A stretch of 32,591 nucleotides of DNA from Actinomycetes bacterium (GTDB taxonomy: Bacteria > Actinomycetota > Acidimicrobiia > Acidimicrobiales > JAJYXR01), in assembly GCA_021801525.1 (NCBI GenBank), contig JAJYXW010000110.1:1-32591 (forward strand). The letters are read 5' to 3'. Both the position numbers and the translations under genes were made by a program. The notes under the pieces were generated by a model. The model was not told where the DNA came from, did no database searches, and saw nothing but the letters and a program-made list of their open reading frames with translations. Shown here in pieces: positions 24,123 to 32,387 of this stretch (the first letter of the stretch is position 1; the number at the start of each line of letters is the position of its first letter).

Positions 24123-26500
24123 CTGGGTTTTTCTCGGGGCTCGGAAGGTTCACAGTTCGGTTCCGCTACCTCGTGGTGGCAGGATGGATTGCCGCCGCTG
24201 TCCTCTGCGTGCACTTCCTCCCCGGGCTCTCGACCGTCGAGCAGACCAACAACTCCTCGCTCTTGCCGTCCAGCGCTCCAAGCGTGCAAGCAGAGCGCCT
24301 GGCAGCTCCCTTCGGAGGCAAGCAGGCCTCGGGCATCACAGTCGTTGGGGTATCCAGCGTAGGGAGGATCGGGAGTGTGGACGAAGCCTCGGTCGCACGG
24401 GCCATGGCCGCACTCGAGAGGGTCCCCGGAGTCACCTTTGCGCGTTACCTTGGCCTGGCACCCGACGGAAAGGCGCTCGACGTGGTGGTGGGTTCCGACG
24501 TCGGGCACTTCCAGCAGAGCGCGCAGGCGACGCTCGTGGCAAGGCTGAGCCGAACCCTGGCTTCGACCTCGCTCCCTGCAGGGTTCCACCTCTACCTGAC
24601 GGGCCAGGTGCCCATCAACGTCGCCAACCAGCACGCGAACAAGCGCACCGGGAGCAAGATTCAATCGCTGTCGATCCTCTTCATCCTCGTGCTCTTGTTC
24701 CTCGTGTTCCGCTCGCTGCTCGCTCCGTTCATAACGCTCCTCCCGGCGTTGCTCGCGGTGGTCATATCGGGTCCACTGATCGCGGAGGCGACAAAGGCCG
24801 GGGTCCAGGTATCCTCCCTCACGCAGTTCATGCTCATCGTCATCGTGCTCGGGGCGGGCACCGACTACGGTTTGTTCCTCGTCTTCCGGGTGCGGGAGGA
24901 GATGCGCCGGGGCCTAGCACCCCGTGACGCCGTGGTGCATGCACTCTCCCGGGTAGGGGAGTCGATCTCCTTTTCGGCCTTCACCGTTATCGGAGCCTTC
25001 TTGACTCTGCTGCTCGCGAGCTTCGGTGTCTACCAGAGCCTCGGGCTGCCCCTAGCCATGGCAATCGCAGTCATGCTGCTCGCTGGTCTGACCCTGCTTC
25101 CGGCGCTGCTCGCGATCTTCGGGCGCGCGGCGTTCTGGCCGTCGCGGGTCCGCGCCCTGGGCGCCGTGGGCGCGCTCGCGTCGGATGGCTTGCCGGGCGG
25201 CGGCACTGAACGTGTCGGGTTCTGGGGTCGCGTGGCTTCATCGGTCGTCCGCCGCCCCGTGCCCACCCTCGTCGTAGGCCTGGTGGTCCTCGGAGGGTTC
25301 GGGTTCGCCGTGCTGGGGAACCGGCCTGCCGGGTTCGGTGGGGCGCTCGCCGCGCCGAGCGGCACCTCGGCGGCAGCGGGCTCCGCTGCCCTGGCTGCCA
25401 ACTTCCCGAGGGCTGCCGCCAACCCGACCAACGTGCTCTTCCGCTACCCGAGGTCGGTTTGGTCCGATCCGGCTCCGCTCGGGGCAGCTACTGCCGGGCT
25501 CTCCTCCTCGGGCCGCTTCAGCTCGCTCATAGGCCCCCTCGACCCCAACGGCACCAGGATCAGCGCCCGGGAGCTGGTAAGCCTGCACAGCACTCTCGGT
25601 CCCGCGCGTGCCCTGCCTGCCGTTCCTCCTCCGGGCACCACCGTCCCGTTCGCCCTGTACAACGCGTACCGCGCAACCATCCAGCTGGTGAGCCCAGGGG
25701 GCCACACCGTGCAGTTCGAGACGAACCTCGTGGCAGGCTCCCCCTCGTCGACCGCGGCCATGGACGCGATCCCGGGGATACGTGCTTCCGTGGCAGCCGT
25801 CGCACGCTCGACCGGTGCCGGCCAGTGGGGAGTGGGCGGCGAGGCGGCCGGTCTCTACGACGTCTCCAACACCTCCAATCACGACCTGCTCCACATCCTG
25901 CCTGTTGCGATAATCGTCATAGGCATCCTCCTCGGGCTGGTGCTTCGGAGCGTCGTGGCTCCGTGGTACCTGGTCGGGAGCGTTGCGCTGTCTTACATAG
26001 CGGCGCTCGGGGTAGCCGTAGTGCTGTTCATCGAGATCGGGCACTCCGGCGGGCTCACGTTCTTCCTGCCGTTCTTGATGTTCCTGTTCCTCCTCGCGCT
26101 GGGGGAGGACTACAACATCTTGATGCTCACGCGCATACGCGAGGAGGCGATGCGCCGCCCACTTCGCGAGGCGGTGCAGAAGGCGGTCGGCGTGACAGGC
26201 ACGACTGTCACCTCTGCAGGTCTGGTGCTGGCCGGCACGTTCAGCGTGCTTGCCTTCGCCGGGGGGTCTGGTCCGTCTGCCGGCCAGATACGCGACATCG
26301 GTTTTGGCCTGGCTATAGGGATACTCCTCGACACCTTCGTCGTGAGGACGCTCCTCGTGCCGTCGGCGGTCGTGTTGATCGGCAAGGTGAGCTGGTGGCC
26401 GTCGCGCCTCGCCCGTGGGCACTTCGAGCCGGGTGAAGAATCCCCGTCGAGCCTGCCAGAGAGCGCCCCGGCACGCTCGTCGAGCGCTCCGCGTGAGTGA
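24119..26500 (+). CDS. MMPL-family RND transporter
   Basis: The 793-aa inner-membrane exporter is built from two halves, each with a periplasmic-type domain (about 40-175 and 420-600) and a membrane bundle. The proton-relay Asp-Tyr pair is present in both halves: GAGTDYGLFLVFRVREE (D249/Y250) and LGEDYNILMLTRIREE (D664/Y665). That is the signature of MmpL lipid, siderophore or drug exporters driven by proton motive force. The GTG start at 24119 overlaps the MarR stop and follows AGGAGG by eight bases. The 793-aa size fits compact actinobacterial MMPL proteins without a long C-terminal domain. Cargo is unknown; coupling to a MarR gene suggests export of a toxic or signalling compound. Confidence 0.92.
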   Translation: MTGFFSGLGRFTVRFRYLVVAGWIAAAVLCVHFLPGLSTVEQTNNSSLLPSSAPSVQAERLAAPFGGKQASGITVVGVSSVGRIGSVDEASVARAMAALERVPGVTFARYLGLAPDGKALDVVVGSDVGHFQQSAQATLVARLSRTLASTSLPAGFHLYLTGQVPINVANQHANKRTGSKIQSLSILFILVLLFLVFRSLLAPFITLLPALLAVVISGPLIAEATKAGVQVSSLTQFMLIVIVLGAGTDYGLFLVFRVREEMRRGLAPRDAVVHALSRVGESISFSAFTVIGAFLTLLLASFGVYQSLGLPLAMAIAVMLLAGLTLLPALLAIFGRAAFWPSRVRALGAVGALASDGLPGGGTERVGFWGRVASSVVRRPVPTLVVGLVVLGGFGFAVLGNRPAGFGGALAAPSGTSAAAGSAALAANFPRAAANPTNVLFRYPRSVWSDPAPLGAATAGLSSSGRFSSLIGPLDPNGTRISARELVSLHSTLGPARALPAVPPPGTTVPFALYNAYRATIQLVSPGGHTVQFETNLVAGSPSSTAAMDAIPGIRASVAAVARSTGAGQWGVGGEAAGLYDVSNTSNHDLLHILPVAIIVIGILLGLVLRSVVAPWYLVGSVALSYIAALGVAVVLFIEIGHSGGLTFFLPFLMFLFLLALGEDYNILMLTRIREEAMRRPLREAVQKAVGVTGTTVTSAGLVLAGTFSVLAFAGGSGPSAGQIRDIGFGLAIGILLDTFVVRTLLVPSAVVLIGKVSWWPSRLARGHFEPGEESPSSLPESAPARSSSAPRE

Positions 26501-28094
26501 ACCTGCTCCCGGAGGAGGGAGCGCCAGCAGGGATGGTGCCGGCATCGTGAAAGGTGCCGTGCGCGCGGGGCTCGGGTGGGTGTCGCCGGAATGGGGCAGC
26601 CGGGAGCTCGAGATCGTTCTCGGAGCCCGCCTGGCAATGAGCGCAGCCCGGGCTCTGGCGGCAATTGTCGTGCCTCTCTACCTCGCGACGCGGGGGTACT
26701 CGGGCCTGGGGCTCGGAGAGCTGTTCCTTGCTTCTGCGGTCGTAGCGGTCGTGATATCCACCGCGGTAGGGCTTGCTGCCGACAAGGTGGGCCGCAAGCC
26801 GTTCCTTGTCATGGTGCCGTTCCTCGTGACTGTGGCTGGCGGCTTGTTCGCTCTCTTCACGAGCAACTGGATCCTCTTTGCCGGCGCCGCCATCGGGGGC
26901 GTGGGCCGCGGTGCCGGTGCCGGCGCCGGCGCCGTCGGTCCGTACCAGCCGGCGGAGTCGGCATTCGTGACGGACAAGGTGACCCCCAGGTGGCGCAACG
27001 ACGCGTTCGGTAGGCTTGCCTTCGCGTCGAGCCTGGGTGCGCTCATGGGAGGGCTCATCGCAGTTGTCCTTTCACCAGGCCATGTCGCGGCTGCCTCTGC
27101 TTTTTCGGCCTATCGCCCGGCCTTCGTGGCCGTGGGCCTGCTCGGGGCGGTTGCCGGATTGGCGGCAACATGGCTGCACGAGCCGAGGCGCGAGCGTGCC
27201 GGTGCCGGTGCCGGTGCCGGTGCCGGTGCCGGTGCCAGTGCCAGTGCCAGCGGTGCCGATGTCGGCTCTTCTGGCGGTGGCGGAGGCGGTGGCGGAGGCG
27301 GAGGCGGTGGTTCTGGCGGTGGCGGAGGCGGAGGCGGTGGTTCTGGTGGTGGTGGTGGGAGGGGTCGTGGAGGTCGTGATCCGCGAGTGCGGGGCAATGG
27401 CATCCTTCCGCGGCGCTCGATGCCTCTCCTCGTGCGGCTGTGGCTCACCAACAGCGTGAACGGCTTCGCAATAGGCATGTTCGGACCCTTCGTCACCTAT
27501 TGGCTTTACCGCCGCTACGGAGTGGGTCCCGGTAGCATCGGTGCGCTGTACGCGATCACGAACGTGGTCACCCTTGGTTCAGCAGTTGTCGCCGCTCCCC
27601 TGGCCCGGCGCTTCAAGACCGTGCGAACGGTGACGGCAGTGCGCCTGGTGCAAGCCGTGCTGCTGGTCCCCATCGCGCTGTCACCGGTCTTCTGGCTGGC
27701 CGGGTTGCTCTTCGTCGTTCGCATGTTTGCTCAGCGCATCGGGATGCCGCTCAGGCAGTCCTACGTGCTCGCGCTGGCACACCCCGAGGAGAGAAGCAGC
27801 GTCGCGGCCCTGGCGAACCTGCCTGCCCAGGCGGCGATGGCCGGGAGTCCTGTGCTTGCGGGCTACCTGTTCGACAGCGTGTCGCTAGCCCTTCCGTTCG
27901 AGCTGGGGGGAGCTCTGCAGCTGGTGAACGCCGTGATGTATTACGCCTTCTTCCGGAAGGTCGCGCCCGAGGAGGAGCGTACCGGCATGGAAACTCCTCT
28001 GGCCGTACCGGCAGACGGCACACGCCTGCCGCCGCTCGCCAGGGGAGGTGCTGCCTTGCCGTTGGACGAGGAGGTGGGAGAGGTTACCCAATAG
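26493..28094 (+). CDS. MFS transporter with a simple-sequence glycine insert
   Basis: The major facilitator protein has roughly twelve membrane segments. MFS motif A is present as GLAADKVGRKP in the first intracellular loop. Between the two six-helix halves, the central cytoplasmic loop is expanded by (Ala-Gly)n and (Ala-Ser)n followed by about thirty glycines broken by single serines, like an artificial flexible linker. A shorter GAGAGAGAVG run occurs earlier, near the fourth to fifth helix. The start is uncertain: GTG at 26493 overlaps the MMPL stop by eight bases; GTG at 26547 would remove 18 residues. Neither has a good ribosome binding site. It probably belongs to the marR-mmpL transcript. 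Substrate unknown. Confidence 0.85.
   Translation: MSEPAPGGGSASRDGAGIVKGAVRAGLGWVSPEWGSRELEIVLGARLAMSAARALAAIVVPLYLATRGYSGLGLGELFLASAVVAVVISTAVGLAADKVGRKPFLVMVPFLVTVAGGLFALFTSNWILFAGAAIGGVGRGAGAGAGAVGPYQPAESAFVTDKVTPRWRNDAFGRLAFASSLGALMGGLIAVVLSPGHVAAASAFSAYRPAFVAVGLLGAVAGLAATWLHEPRRERAGAGAGAGAGAGASASASGADVGSSGGGGGGGGGGGGGSGGGGGGGGGSGGGGGRGRGGRDPRVRGNGILPRRSMPLLVRLWLTNSVNGFAIGMFGPFVTYWLYRRYGVGPGSIGALYAITNVVTLGSAVVAAPLARRFKTVRTVTAVRLVQAVLLVPIALSPVFWLAGLLFVVRMFAQRIGMPLRQSYVLALAHPEERSSVAALANLPAQAAMAGSPVLAGYLFDSVSLALPFELGGALQLVNAVMYYAFFRKVAPEEERTGMETPLAVPADGTRLPPLARGGAALPLDEEVGEVTQ
27196..27369 (+). repeat. Hexanucleotide and glycine-codon simple repeats inside the MFS gene
   Basis: Six GTGCCG units and three GTGCCA units run from 27196 to 27249. 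A GGN-rich tract follows from about 27272 to 27369, made of GGCGGTGGCGGAGGC blocks separated by TCT (Ser) codons. The units are multiples of three, so slippage would change loop length without breaking the frame. Confidence 0.9.
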
Positions 28095-28153
28095 GCGCCT
28101 TTCGGGGTCGTTGCTGGGGCGTCCATCGGGTGCCGTGGAAGAATGGCTGTTCG

Positions 28154-29053
28154 ATGGGCAGCTTTCCCGGTGTCGAGACGATGCTCGAAGAGATAGCGAG
28201 TCAGCCTGAGTGCTGGCGCCGCGCTGGCGAGCTGTCGCGTTCGGAAGGTGATGGAGCGCTTCCGAAACGAGGCGAGAGGGTTGCGTTCGCCGGTTGTGGC
28301 TCGTCATGGCACATGGCGCAATGCGCTGCAGTTTTCAGAGAGATGGCCGGTCAGGGCGCAGGCGACGCGTTCCCGGCCTCCGAGCCAGTTGCCGGCCGAG
28401 GTTACGACCTGCTGGTCGTGATCTCGCGGACCGGGACTACTACCGAGGTGCTCAGGCTTCTCGATAGCTGGCACGGTGCGTCGCGAAGTCTCGCGGTGAC
28501 GGCGACCCGAGGAAGCCCGCTAGCGACGAGCTCCGGCTCGGCTGTGGTGGTGGACTTCGCGGACGAAGTCGGAGTCGTGCAGACCCGCTCGGCAACCACA
28601 GCGCTCGCTTTGTTGCTGGCCAGCGCCGGTTGTGACCTCGAGCCCGCCATTGCTTCGGCGCGCCGTGCCCTGGACCGGGGGCTGCCAGGTGATCTCCACG
28701 GTGCGCGGCGCCACGTCTTCCTCGCTACGGGCTGGGCGGTCGGCCTGGCGGAGGAGGCTGCGCTCAAGCTGCGTGAGTCTGCGGGCGCATGGGCAGAGGC
28801 GTACCCGGCCATGGAGTACCGCCATGGCCCGGCTAGCGCGCTTCCCGAGGAGAGCTTGGTCTGGGAGATCGGTATCTTGCCTGCGGGAGTCAGGGAGTTT
28901 GCCGCTTCTACCGGTTCGACTGTTGTGGGCAGTTGCGGGGAGCCCATGGGTGATCTGGTGCTAGTTCAGCGTGCGGCGGTGGAGCTGGCCGTCGCGGCCG
29001 GGCGCGATCCCGCATGGCCCCCCCACTTGGGCCGTTCGGTGATCCTGGGCTGA
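28154..29053 (+). CDS. SIS-domain sugar-phosphate isomerase/aminotransferase-like protein
   Basis: The 299-aa cytosolic protein has two SIS domains like the isomerase half of GlmS and the AgaS/FrlB enzymes, acting on amino-sugar or fructosamine phosphates. The opening VETMLEEIASQPECW matches the GlmS-type 'M-x-x-E-I-x-x-Q-P' helix. The first SIS has AFAGCGSSWHMAQ and ISRTGTTTEVLRLL (about 90-103), the phosphate-binding Ser/Thr loop. The second has LKLRESAGAWAEAYPAMEYRHGPAS, where the E-x-x-H-G-P block is diagnostic. No glutaminase domain is present, so it cannot use glutamine as GlmS does. ATG at 28154 gives the normal N terminus; GTG at 28130 is possible. It lies 59 bases after the MFS gene, perhaps in the same transcript. 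The substrate is unknown. Confidence 0.85.
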   Translation: MGSFPGVETMLEEIASQPECWRRAGELSRSEGDGALPKRGERVAFAGCGSSWHMAQCAAVFREMAGQGAGDAFPASEPVAGRGYDLLVVISRTGTTTEVLRLLDSWHGASRSLAVTATRGSPLATSSGSAVVVDFADEVGVVQTRSATTALALLLASAGCDLEPAIASARRALDRGLPGDLHGARRHVFLATGWAVGLAEEAALKLRESAGAWAEAYPAMEYRHGPASALPEESLVWEIGILPAGVREFAASTGSTVVGSCGEPMGDLVLVQRAAVELAVAAGRDPAWPPHLGRSVILG

Positions 29054-29096
29054 TGAGGACGTTCTGCAGCGAGTGGCGCTAAGCTTGCCTGCCACC

Positions 29097-29111
29097 GAGG
29101 CCCCAGGCCTC
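29097..29111 (+). terminator. Small GC hairpin after the SIS gene
   Basis: GAGGCC-CCA-GGCCTC is a perfect 6-bp stem with a 3-base loop, 44 bases past the stop codon. There is no T-run, so it is only a possible terminator separating the SIS gene from the tRNA. Confidence 0.35.
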
Positions 29112-29165
29112 CGTGCGCCGCCTCGTGGTGTAGGCGCTACGCTGACATGGCTCCGTCGATGCGTT

Positions 29166-29239
29166 GCGCTCGTAGCTCAATTGGATAGAGCATCTGACTA
29201 CGGATCAGAAGGTTGGGGGTTCAAGTCCCTCCGAGCGCG
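29166..29239 (+). tRNA. tRNA-Arg (anticodon ACG)
   Basis: A complete 74-nt cloverleaf can be drawn. The acceptor stem is GCGCTCG/CGAGCGC with discriminator G, the D stem GCTC/GAGC, the anticodon stem TCTGA/TCAGA enclosing CTACGGA (anticodon ACG, read with inosine for CGU/CGC/CGA), and the T arm GGGGG-TTCAAGT-CCCTC. CCA is not encoded. A tyrosine recombinase gene starts 75 bases after its end, so the 3' half of this tRNA is a likely integration site. Confidence 0.95.
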
Positions 29240-29276
29240 CTGACCAGGTATAAAGCATCTAATAGTTGCCACGAAT

Positions 29277-29306
29277 TTGTAGCACAGCGCTCAGAGAGCA
29301 TATAAT
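29277..29306 (+). promoter_or_regulatory. Promoter of the integrase gene (leaderless)
   Basis: A perfect TATAAT at 29301-29306 lies seven bases before the GTG at 29314; TTGTAG (29277-29282), 18 bases upstream of it, is a weak -35 box. Transcription would begin at the start codon. Confidence 0.65.
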
Positions 29307-29313
29307 TCTGGCA

Positions 29314-30252
29314 GTGGCACCAAGGACGACCAAGCCGGCAGGAGCGCTCCAGGAGGTCGGGTTCGGGGATCTCAGGGATCTCATCCCGTCCTGGGAGCGC
29401 AGCCTGCGTGCCGCGAACAAGAGTCCCCGCACCATTCGCGGCTATGGCGACGACGCCCGGCTCTTTGCCACGTTCCTTGCCGAGAAGGGCATGCCGACCG
29501 CGGTAGAGAAACTGACTCGCGAGCACGTCGAGACCTTCATCGAGGATCAGCTCGCCCGCCACAAGCCGACGACCGCGGCGGTGCGCTACCGGAGCCTCCA
29601 GCAGCTCTTCAAGTGGCTGCTGGAGGAGCGCGAGATCCCGTCCTCGCCCATGGCGCAGATGAGGCCGCCCGCGGTCCCCGAGGTGCCGGTGCCGGTTGTC
29701 TCGGACGACGATCTGCGCAAGCTGCTCGGGACCTGCACGACGAATGAATTCGATGATCGCCGCGACCACGCGCTCTTGCGCCTCATGATCGACACCGGCA
29801 TGCGGCTCTCCGAAGTGGCGGGCATCAACCTGGAAGACGTCGAGTTCGGCTCGGATGTAATAGTTGTCCTCGGCAAGGGGAGGCGGATCCGAGCGGTTCC
29901 CTTCGGGCCGAAGACCGCCAGGGCGCTCGATCGCTACCTCCGTGCTCGTGCTCGTCATCGCCATGCCGCAGAGCCGGCGTTGTGGCTCGGCGCCCAGGGC
30001 GCGCTCGGCACCTCGGGGATCACCCAGGTACTTCGCCGGCGCTGCAAGAAGGCCGAGATCGAGGAGATCCACCCTCACCAGCTGAGGCACACCGCGGCGC
30101 ACGCGTGGCTCGCGGCAGGCGGCGAGGAGGGAGACGCGATGCGGATCTTCGGCTGGAAATCCCGGGAGATGCTCGCCCGCTACGGCGCCGCGCGTGCGGA
30201 CGACCGCGCCAGGGAGGCGTTCCGCAGGCTCTTGCCAGGGGACCGGCTGTGA
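29314..30252 (+). CDS. Tyrosine recombinase/integrase (XerC/D-like)
   Basis: The 312-aa enzyme cuts and rejoins DNA through a tyrosine. The N-terminal core-binding domain covers about residues 20-110 (SPRTIRGYGDDARLFATFL). The catalytic domain (about 130-305) has R164 in TGMRLSEV, K188 in LGKGRRIR, H255 and R258 in HPHQLRHT, W281 in FGWKS (His/Trp position) and nucleophile Y290 in LARYGA, so it is complete and probably active. GTG at 29314 was chosen because a TATAAT box precedes it by seven bases; a frame opening at 29266 would add sixteen unrelated residues. It lies directly downstream of tRNA-Arg in the same orientation, the common layout of an island integrase next to its attachment site. 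Confidence 0.92.
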   Translation: MAPRTTKPAGALQEVGFGDLRDLIPSWERSLRAANKSPRTIRGYGDDARLFATFLAEKGMPTAVEKLTREHVETFIEDQLARHKPTTAAVRYRSLQQLFKWLLEEREIPSSPMAQMRPPAVPEVPVPVVSDDDLRKLLGTCTTNEFDDRRDHALLRLMIDTGMRLSEVAGINLEDVEFGSDVIVVLGKGRRIRAVPFGPKTARALDRYLRARARHRHAAEPALWLGAQGALGTSGITQVLRRRCKKAEIEEIHPHQLRHTAAHAWLAAGGEEGDAMRIFGWKSREMLARYGAARADDRAREAFRRLLPGDRL

Positions 30253-30295
30253 CTAGCTTCCCGGTGAGCCTCGCGGTCCCACCGCGCGTGCGTGG

Positions 30296-30544
30296 TTGGC
30301 GCAGCTTCGCTGTGGAGGTCCCCGTCTCGTGGGCGGCAAGGAGCGGACCTGTCGAAGCTGGCTGGGTGTCGTGTGGCAGTACCGTGATGATCTGGTCGTG
30401 TCCACGGATCTGCGGACGGCCGCCTGGTCTATCCGCTTCTACCCCGAAATGCCCGTGGCGATGCTTGCTTGTCCGCTCGAAGAGGGTGACCCGCCTCGGG
30501 TCTGCTTCGACCGATTCGAGTGGCGTAAGAGGCTCAGCGGATAG
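30296..30544 (+). pseudogene. Hypothetical gene fragment cut off by the IS5-like element
   Basis: A frame of up to 82 codons encodes a protein-like segment (VVWQYRDDLVVSTDLRT, then AAWSIRFYPEMPVAMLACP, then RVCFDRFEWRKR) and stops at TAG in the terminal repeat of the insertion sequence. Thus the natural C terminus is lost. The bases before it read better in another frame (VTSFPVSLAVPPRVRGW from 30249), so a frameshift may also be present. No family was recognised. Confidence 0.35.
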
Positions 30545-30572
30545 GAGACGGTGCCGGTGACCAGCGGTTACG

Positions 30573-31451
30573 CTAGTCAATGAGCTTCGCTGTGAGCAAG
30601 AACGCAACCGCGAGAGCGAACTGAGCGAGCCCGTGGATGATCTTCCGGTCGCTGTTGCGGCGGAGTTGGCCGAAGTTCGACAGCCACGAGTTGGTCCGCT
30701 CGACCGGCCAACGCAGGCCCATCGGCTGGTTCTTCTTCGGCTCGGCGTCCCCGCGCTTGCGCTTCTTCGCGATGACCGCGTCGTCGATATCGCGCTCAGC
30801 GAGACAGGCCAGGGTCGCCTCCGAGTCGTATCCGCGGTCGAGCCAGATGGCCTCGATCTCTTCGAGCAGCCCGTGACGCGCTGCATCATCGAGAGTCGGC
30901 GCAAGCAGGACCGAGTCGTTGCGGTTCGCGCCGTCTATCGCAACCCCGAACGGGATGCCTTTCGTTTCGGTGACGATCGACCACTTCCACCCGAGCTTGG
31001 CTCTATCCGTCGGGTTCTTGCCTGTTCCCTCGCCTCCACAAGGGCTCTTGTGCAAGGAGCCGTCGACTGCGACGTCGGAGAAGTCGAGCCCGATGATCTT
31101 GTCGTACCCGACTGTCGCCTCAGCGACGATCGCGTCGAACACCCCTGCTTCGATCCACTCGTCGCGCCGATCGCGCACGGTCGTGTCCGAGACCTTGTTG
31201 CCACACAGCCGCTCGCCGTCCTCCCAGGAGCATCCCGTGACAAGGCGGACGAGCATCACCTGGAAGCAGTCCCGGTCCGACTTCCTCCGGCGATGTCGCC
31301 CGAGTGGGTGGTTGTCCACAGGATCCGGCAGGGTGGGCTCGATGCCAGCCCAGATGGCATCTACCACTTCAGGGCCGAGTGCGCGCGTGATGTAGGGAAC
31401 CTCCACTCGGTCGTTGGGTGTCAGAGAGCCCCGATTCTCTCGGGGCCGCAC
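30573..31451 (-). CDS. IS5-family DDE transposase
   Basis: The transposase of about 292 aa appears complete. The N-terminal part (PYITRALGPEVVDAIWAGIEPTLPD, RDCFQVMLVRLVTGCSWEDG) is the DUF4096-type DNA-binding region. The catalytic triad is D130 in VAVDGSLHK, D205 in IWLDRGYDS and E251 in RWPVERTNSW, the usual IS5-group pattern, with the R-x-x-N-S-W helix after the glutamate. GTG at 31451 is the earliest start; a second GTG near VEVPYITR could be the real one. A perfect hairpin (GCCCCGA-TTCTC-TCGGGGC, 31428-31446) overlaps the first codons and may keep expression low. Confidence 0.9.
   Translation of the reverse strand: MRPRENRGSLTPNDRVEVPYITRALGPEVVDAIWAGIEPTLPDPVDNHPLGRHRRRKSDRDCFQVMLVRLVTGCSWEDGERLCGNKVSDTTVRDRRDEWIEAGVFDAIVAEATVGYDKIIGLDFSDVAVDGSLHKSPCGGEGTGKNPTDRAKLGWKWSIVTETKGIPFGVAIDGANRNDSVLLAPTLDDAARHGLLEEIEAIWLDRGYDSEATLACLAERDIDDAVIAKKRKRGDAEPKKNQPMGLRWPVERTNSWLSNFGQLRRNSDRKIIHGLAQFALAVAFLLTAKLID
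31428..31446. promoter_or_regulatory. Hairpin over the transposase start
   Basis: GCCCCGA (31428-31434), loop TTCTC and TCGGGGC (31440-31446) form a perfect 7-bp stem within the first codons of the transposase. Structures at this place in insertion sequences commonly block translation of read-through RNA. Confidence 0.5.
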
Positions 31452-31518
31452 CCACGATCGGTGGATGGCTTGTTCTTACGCGTCAAAGCCAAGGTCAGAG
31501 GCCATTTTTCCTATCCGC

Positions 31519-32276
31519 GCGGTCTCTTATCACGCCGAGGACGAAGCTGGTGTCGCTGTCACATGTCTCCTACTCGACCGGCGAGGTGCTGCCGATCTCG
31601 GAGATCGTCGTTGAGGCGCACGAGCGGGGCGTCCTCGTGGTCGTCGATGGTGCACAGTCCTTCGGGGCCCTTCCCGTCGACGTGGTGGCCCTTGGGGCCG
31701 ATTTCTACTCCGCACCGGGGCAGAAGTGGCTGTGCGGGCCCGAGGGCACGGGTGCTCTCTACAGCTCCCAGGCGGCTGTCTCCCAGATAAGGACGACGTT
31801 CGCCAGCTACGGCACTGTCGATGCCTACAACGATTACGGCGGATTCCTGGTTAGGCCCGATGGTGTCAACGGCCATCAGAAAGTCCCTGTTGGCGGCCAT
31901 GGGGGATGTCCCGCGCGCGGCCATGGCAGTGTCCCGCGCGCGGCCACGACAATGTCCCGAGCAGTAGGAGATCGTTGGGCACAGCGGCGCATCCATGATC
32001 TAGCAGCCTCGGCCCGGACCCTTCCTGTCAGGAGTCGAGGGTGTGGAGGTGGTGACCGGAAGCGAGCATGCCGGTCTCGTGACTTTCAGGCTCATCCATG
32101 ATGCAGCCGAGGGGATGCAGCCAGATGGCCTGGTGCGCGAGCTGGCTCGCCGCTCCATCCTGATCAGGTCCATCGAACGGCTCGGGGCGCTTCGGCTCTC
32201 GATGGGGTTCTTCAATACCGGCGACGAGCTATCGGAGGCGGTGGATGCGGTCTCAGAGCTCGTGAGCACCCGCTGA
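31519..32276 (+). pseudogene. Class V PLP-dependent aminotransferase, broken
   Basis: The central part is clear: ITPRTKLVSLSHVSYSTGEVLPI, VLVVVDGAQSFGALPVDVVALGADFYSAPGQKWLCGPEGTGALY, where DGAQ contacts the cofactor and the GQK lysine would hold PLP, as in cysteine desulfurase or isopenicillin-epimerase-like enzymes. The first 150 or so residues are missing at the IS5 boundary. After YNDYGGF (about 31846), the conserved middle is replaced by a repeat cluster. The match then resumes with AQRRIHDLAASAR (about 31980) and, after a frameshift near 32015, with SGVEGVEVVTGSEHAGLVTF to the end LRLSMGFFNTGDELSEAV. It is therefore non-functional. Confidence 0.85.
31865..31958. repeat. Four tandem 23-24-bp repeats, probable IS21-like end remnant
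   Basis: Units at 31865, 31889, 31913 and 31936 follow the scheme GGCCAY-N5/6-(T/A)GTCCC, separated by GCGCGC or similar hexamers. Arrays of short repeats containing GGGACA (minus strand) are typical of IS21-family ends. No transposase remains; it sits inside the broken aminotransferase gene. Confidence 0.6.
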
Positions 32277-32387
32277 GCGTAGGTCGGGAGGCTGTCCAGG
32301 CGGGTGCCTGCGTCGGCGTCCAGAGATCGGTCATCCTGTTGTGGTGACTACCCTGGTGATTGGAGCCGCTGGTGTTTTGGAGGTGCT

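Larger units (their letters stand above)
30537..31518 (-). mobile_element. IS5-like insertion sequence, about 982 bp
   Basis: The ends are defined by matching terminal inverted repeats: GCGGATAGGA at 30537-30546 and its complement TCCTATCCGC at 31509-31518. Weaker matching (around TGACC) extends further inward. One transposase gene fills the element. No clean target-site duplication is visible, and the two flanks belong to different genes, so a deletion next to the element is likely. Confidence 0.7.

Noticed and set aside
27110-27496. Poly-proline protein on the minus strand
   Set aside because: It is the exact antisense of the glycine tract in the MFS gene.
29264-29313. Sixteen extra residues at the integrase N terminus
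   Set aside because: A perfect TATAAT box lies inside this extension, so transcription most likely starts at 29314.
30633-31790. Plus-strand frame through the transposase
   Set aside because: Antisense shadow of a transposase with a full DDE triad.
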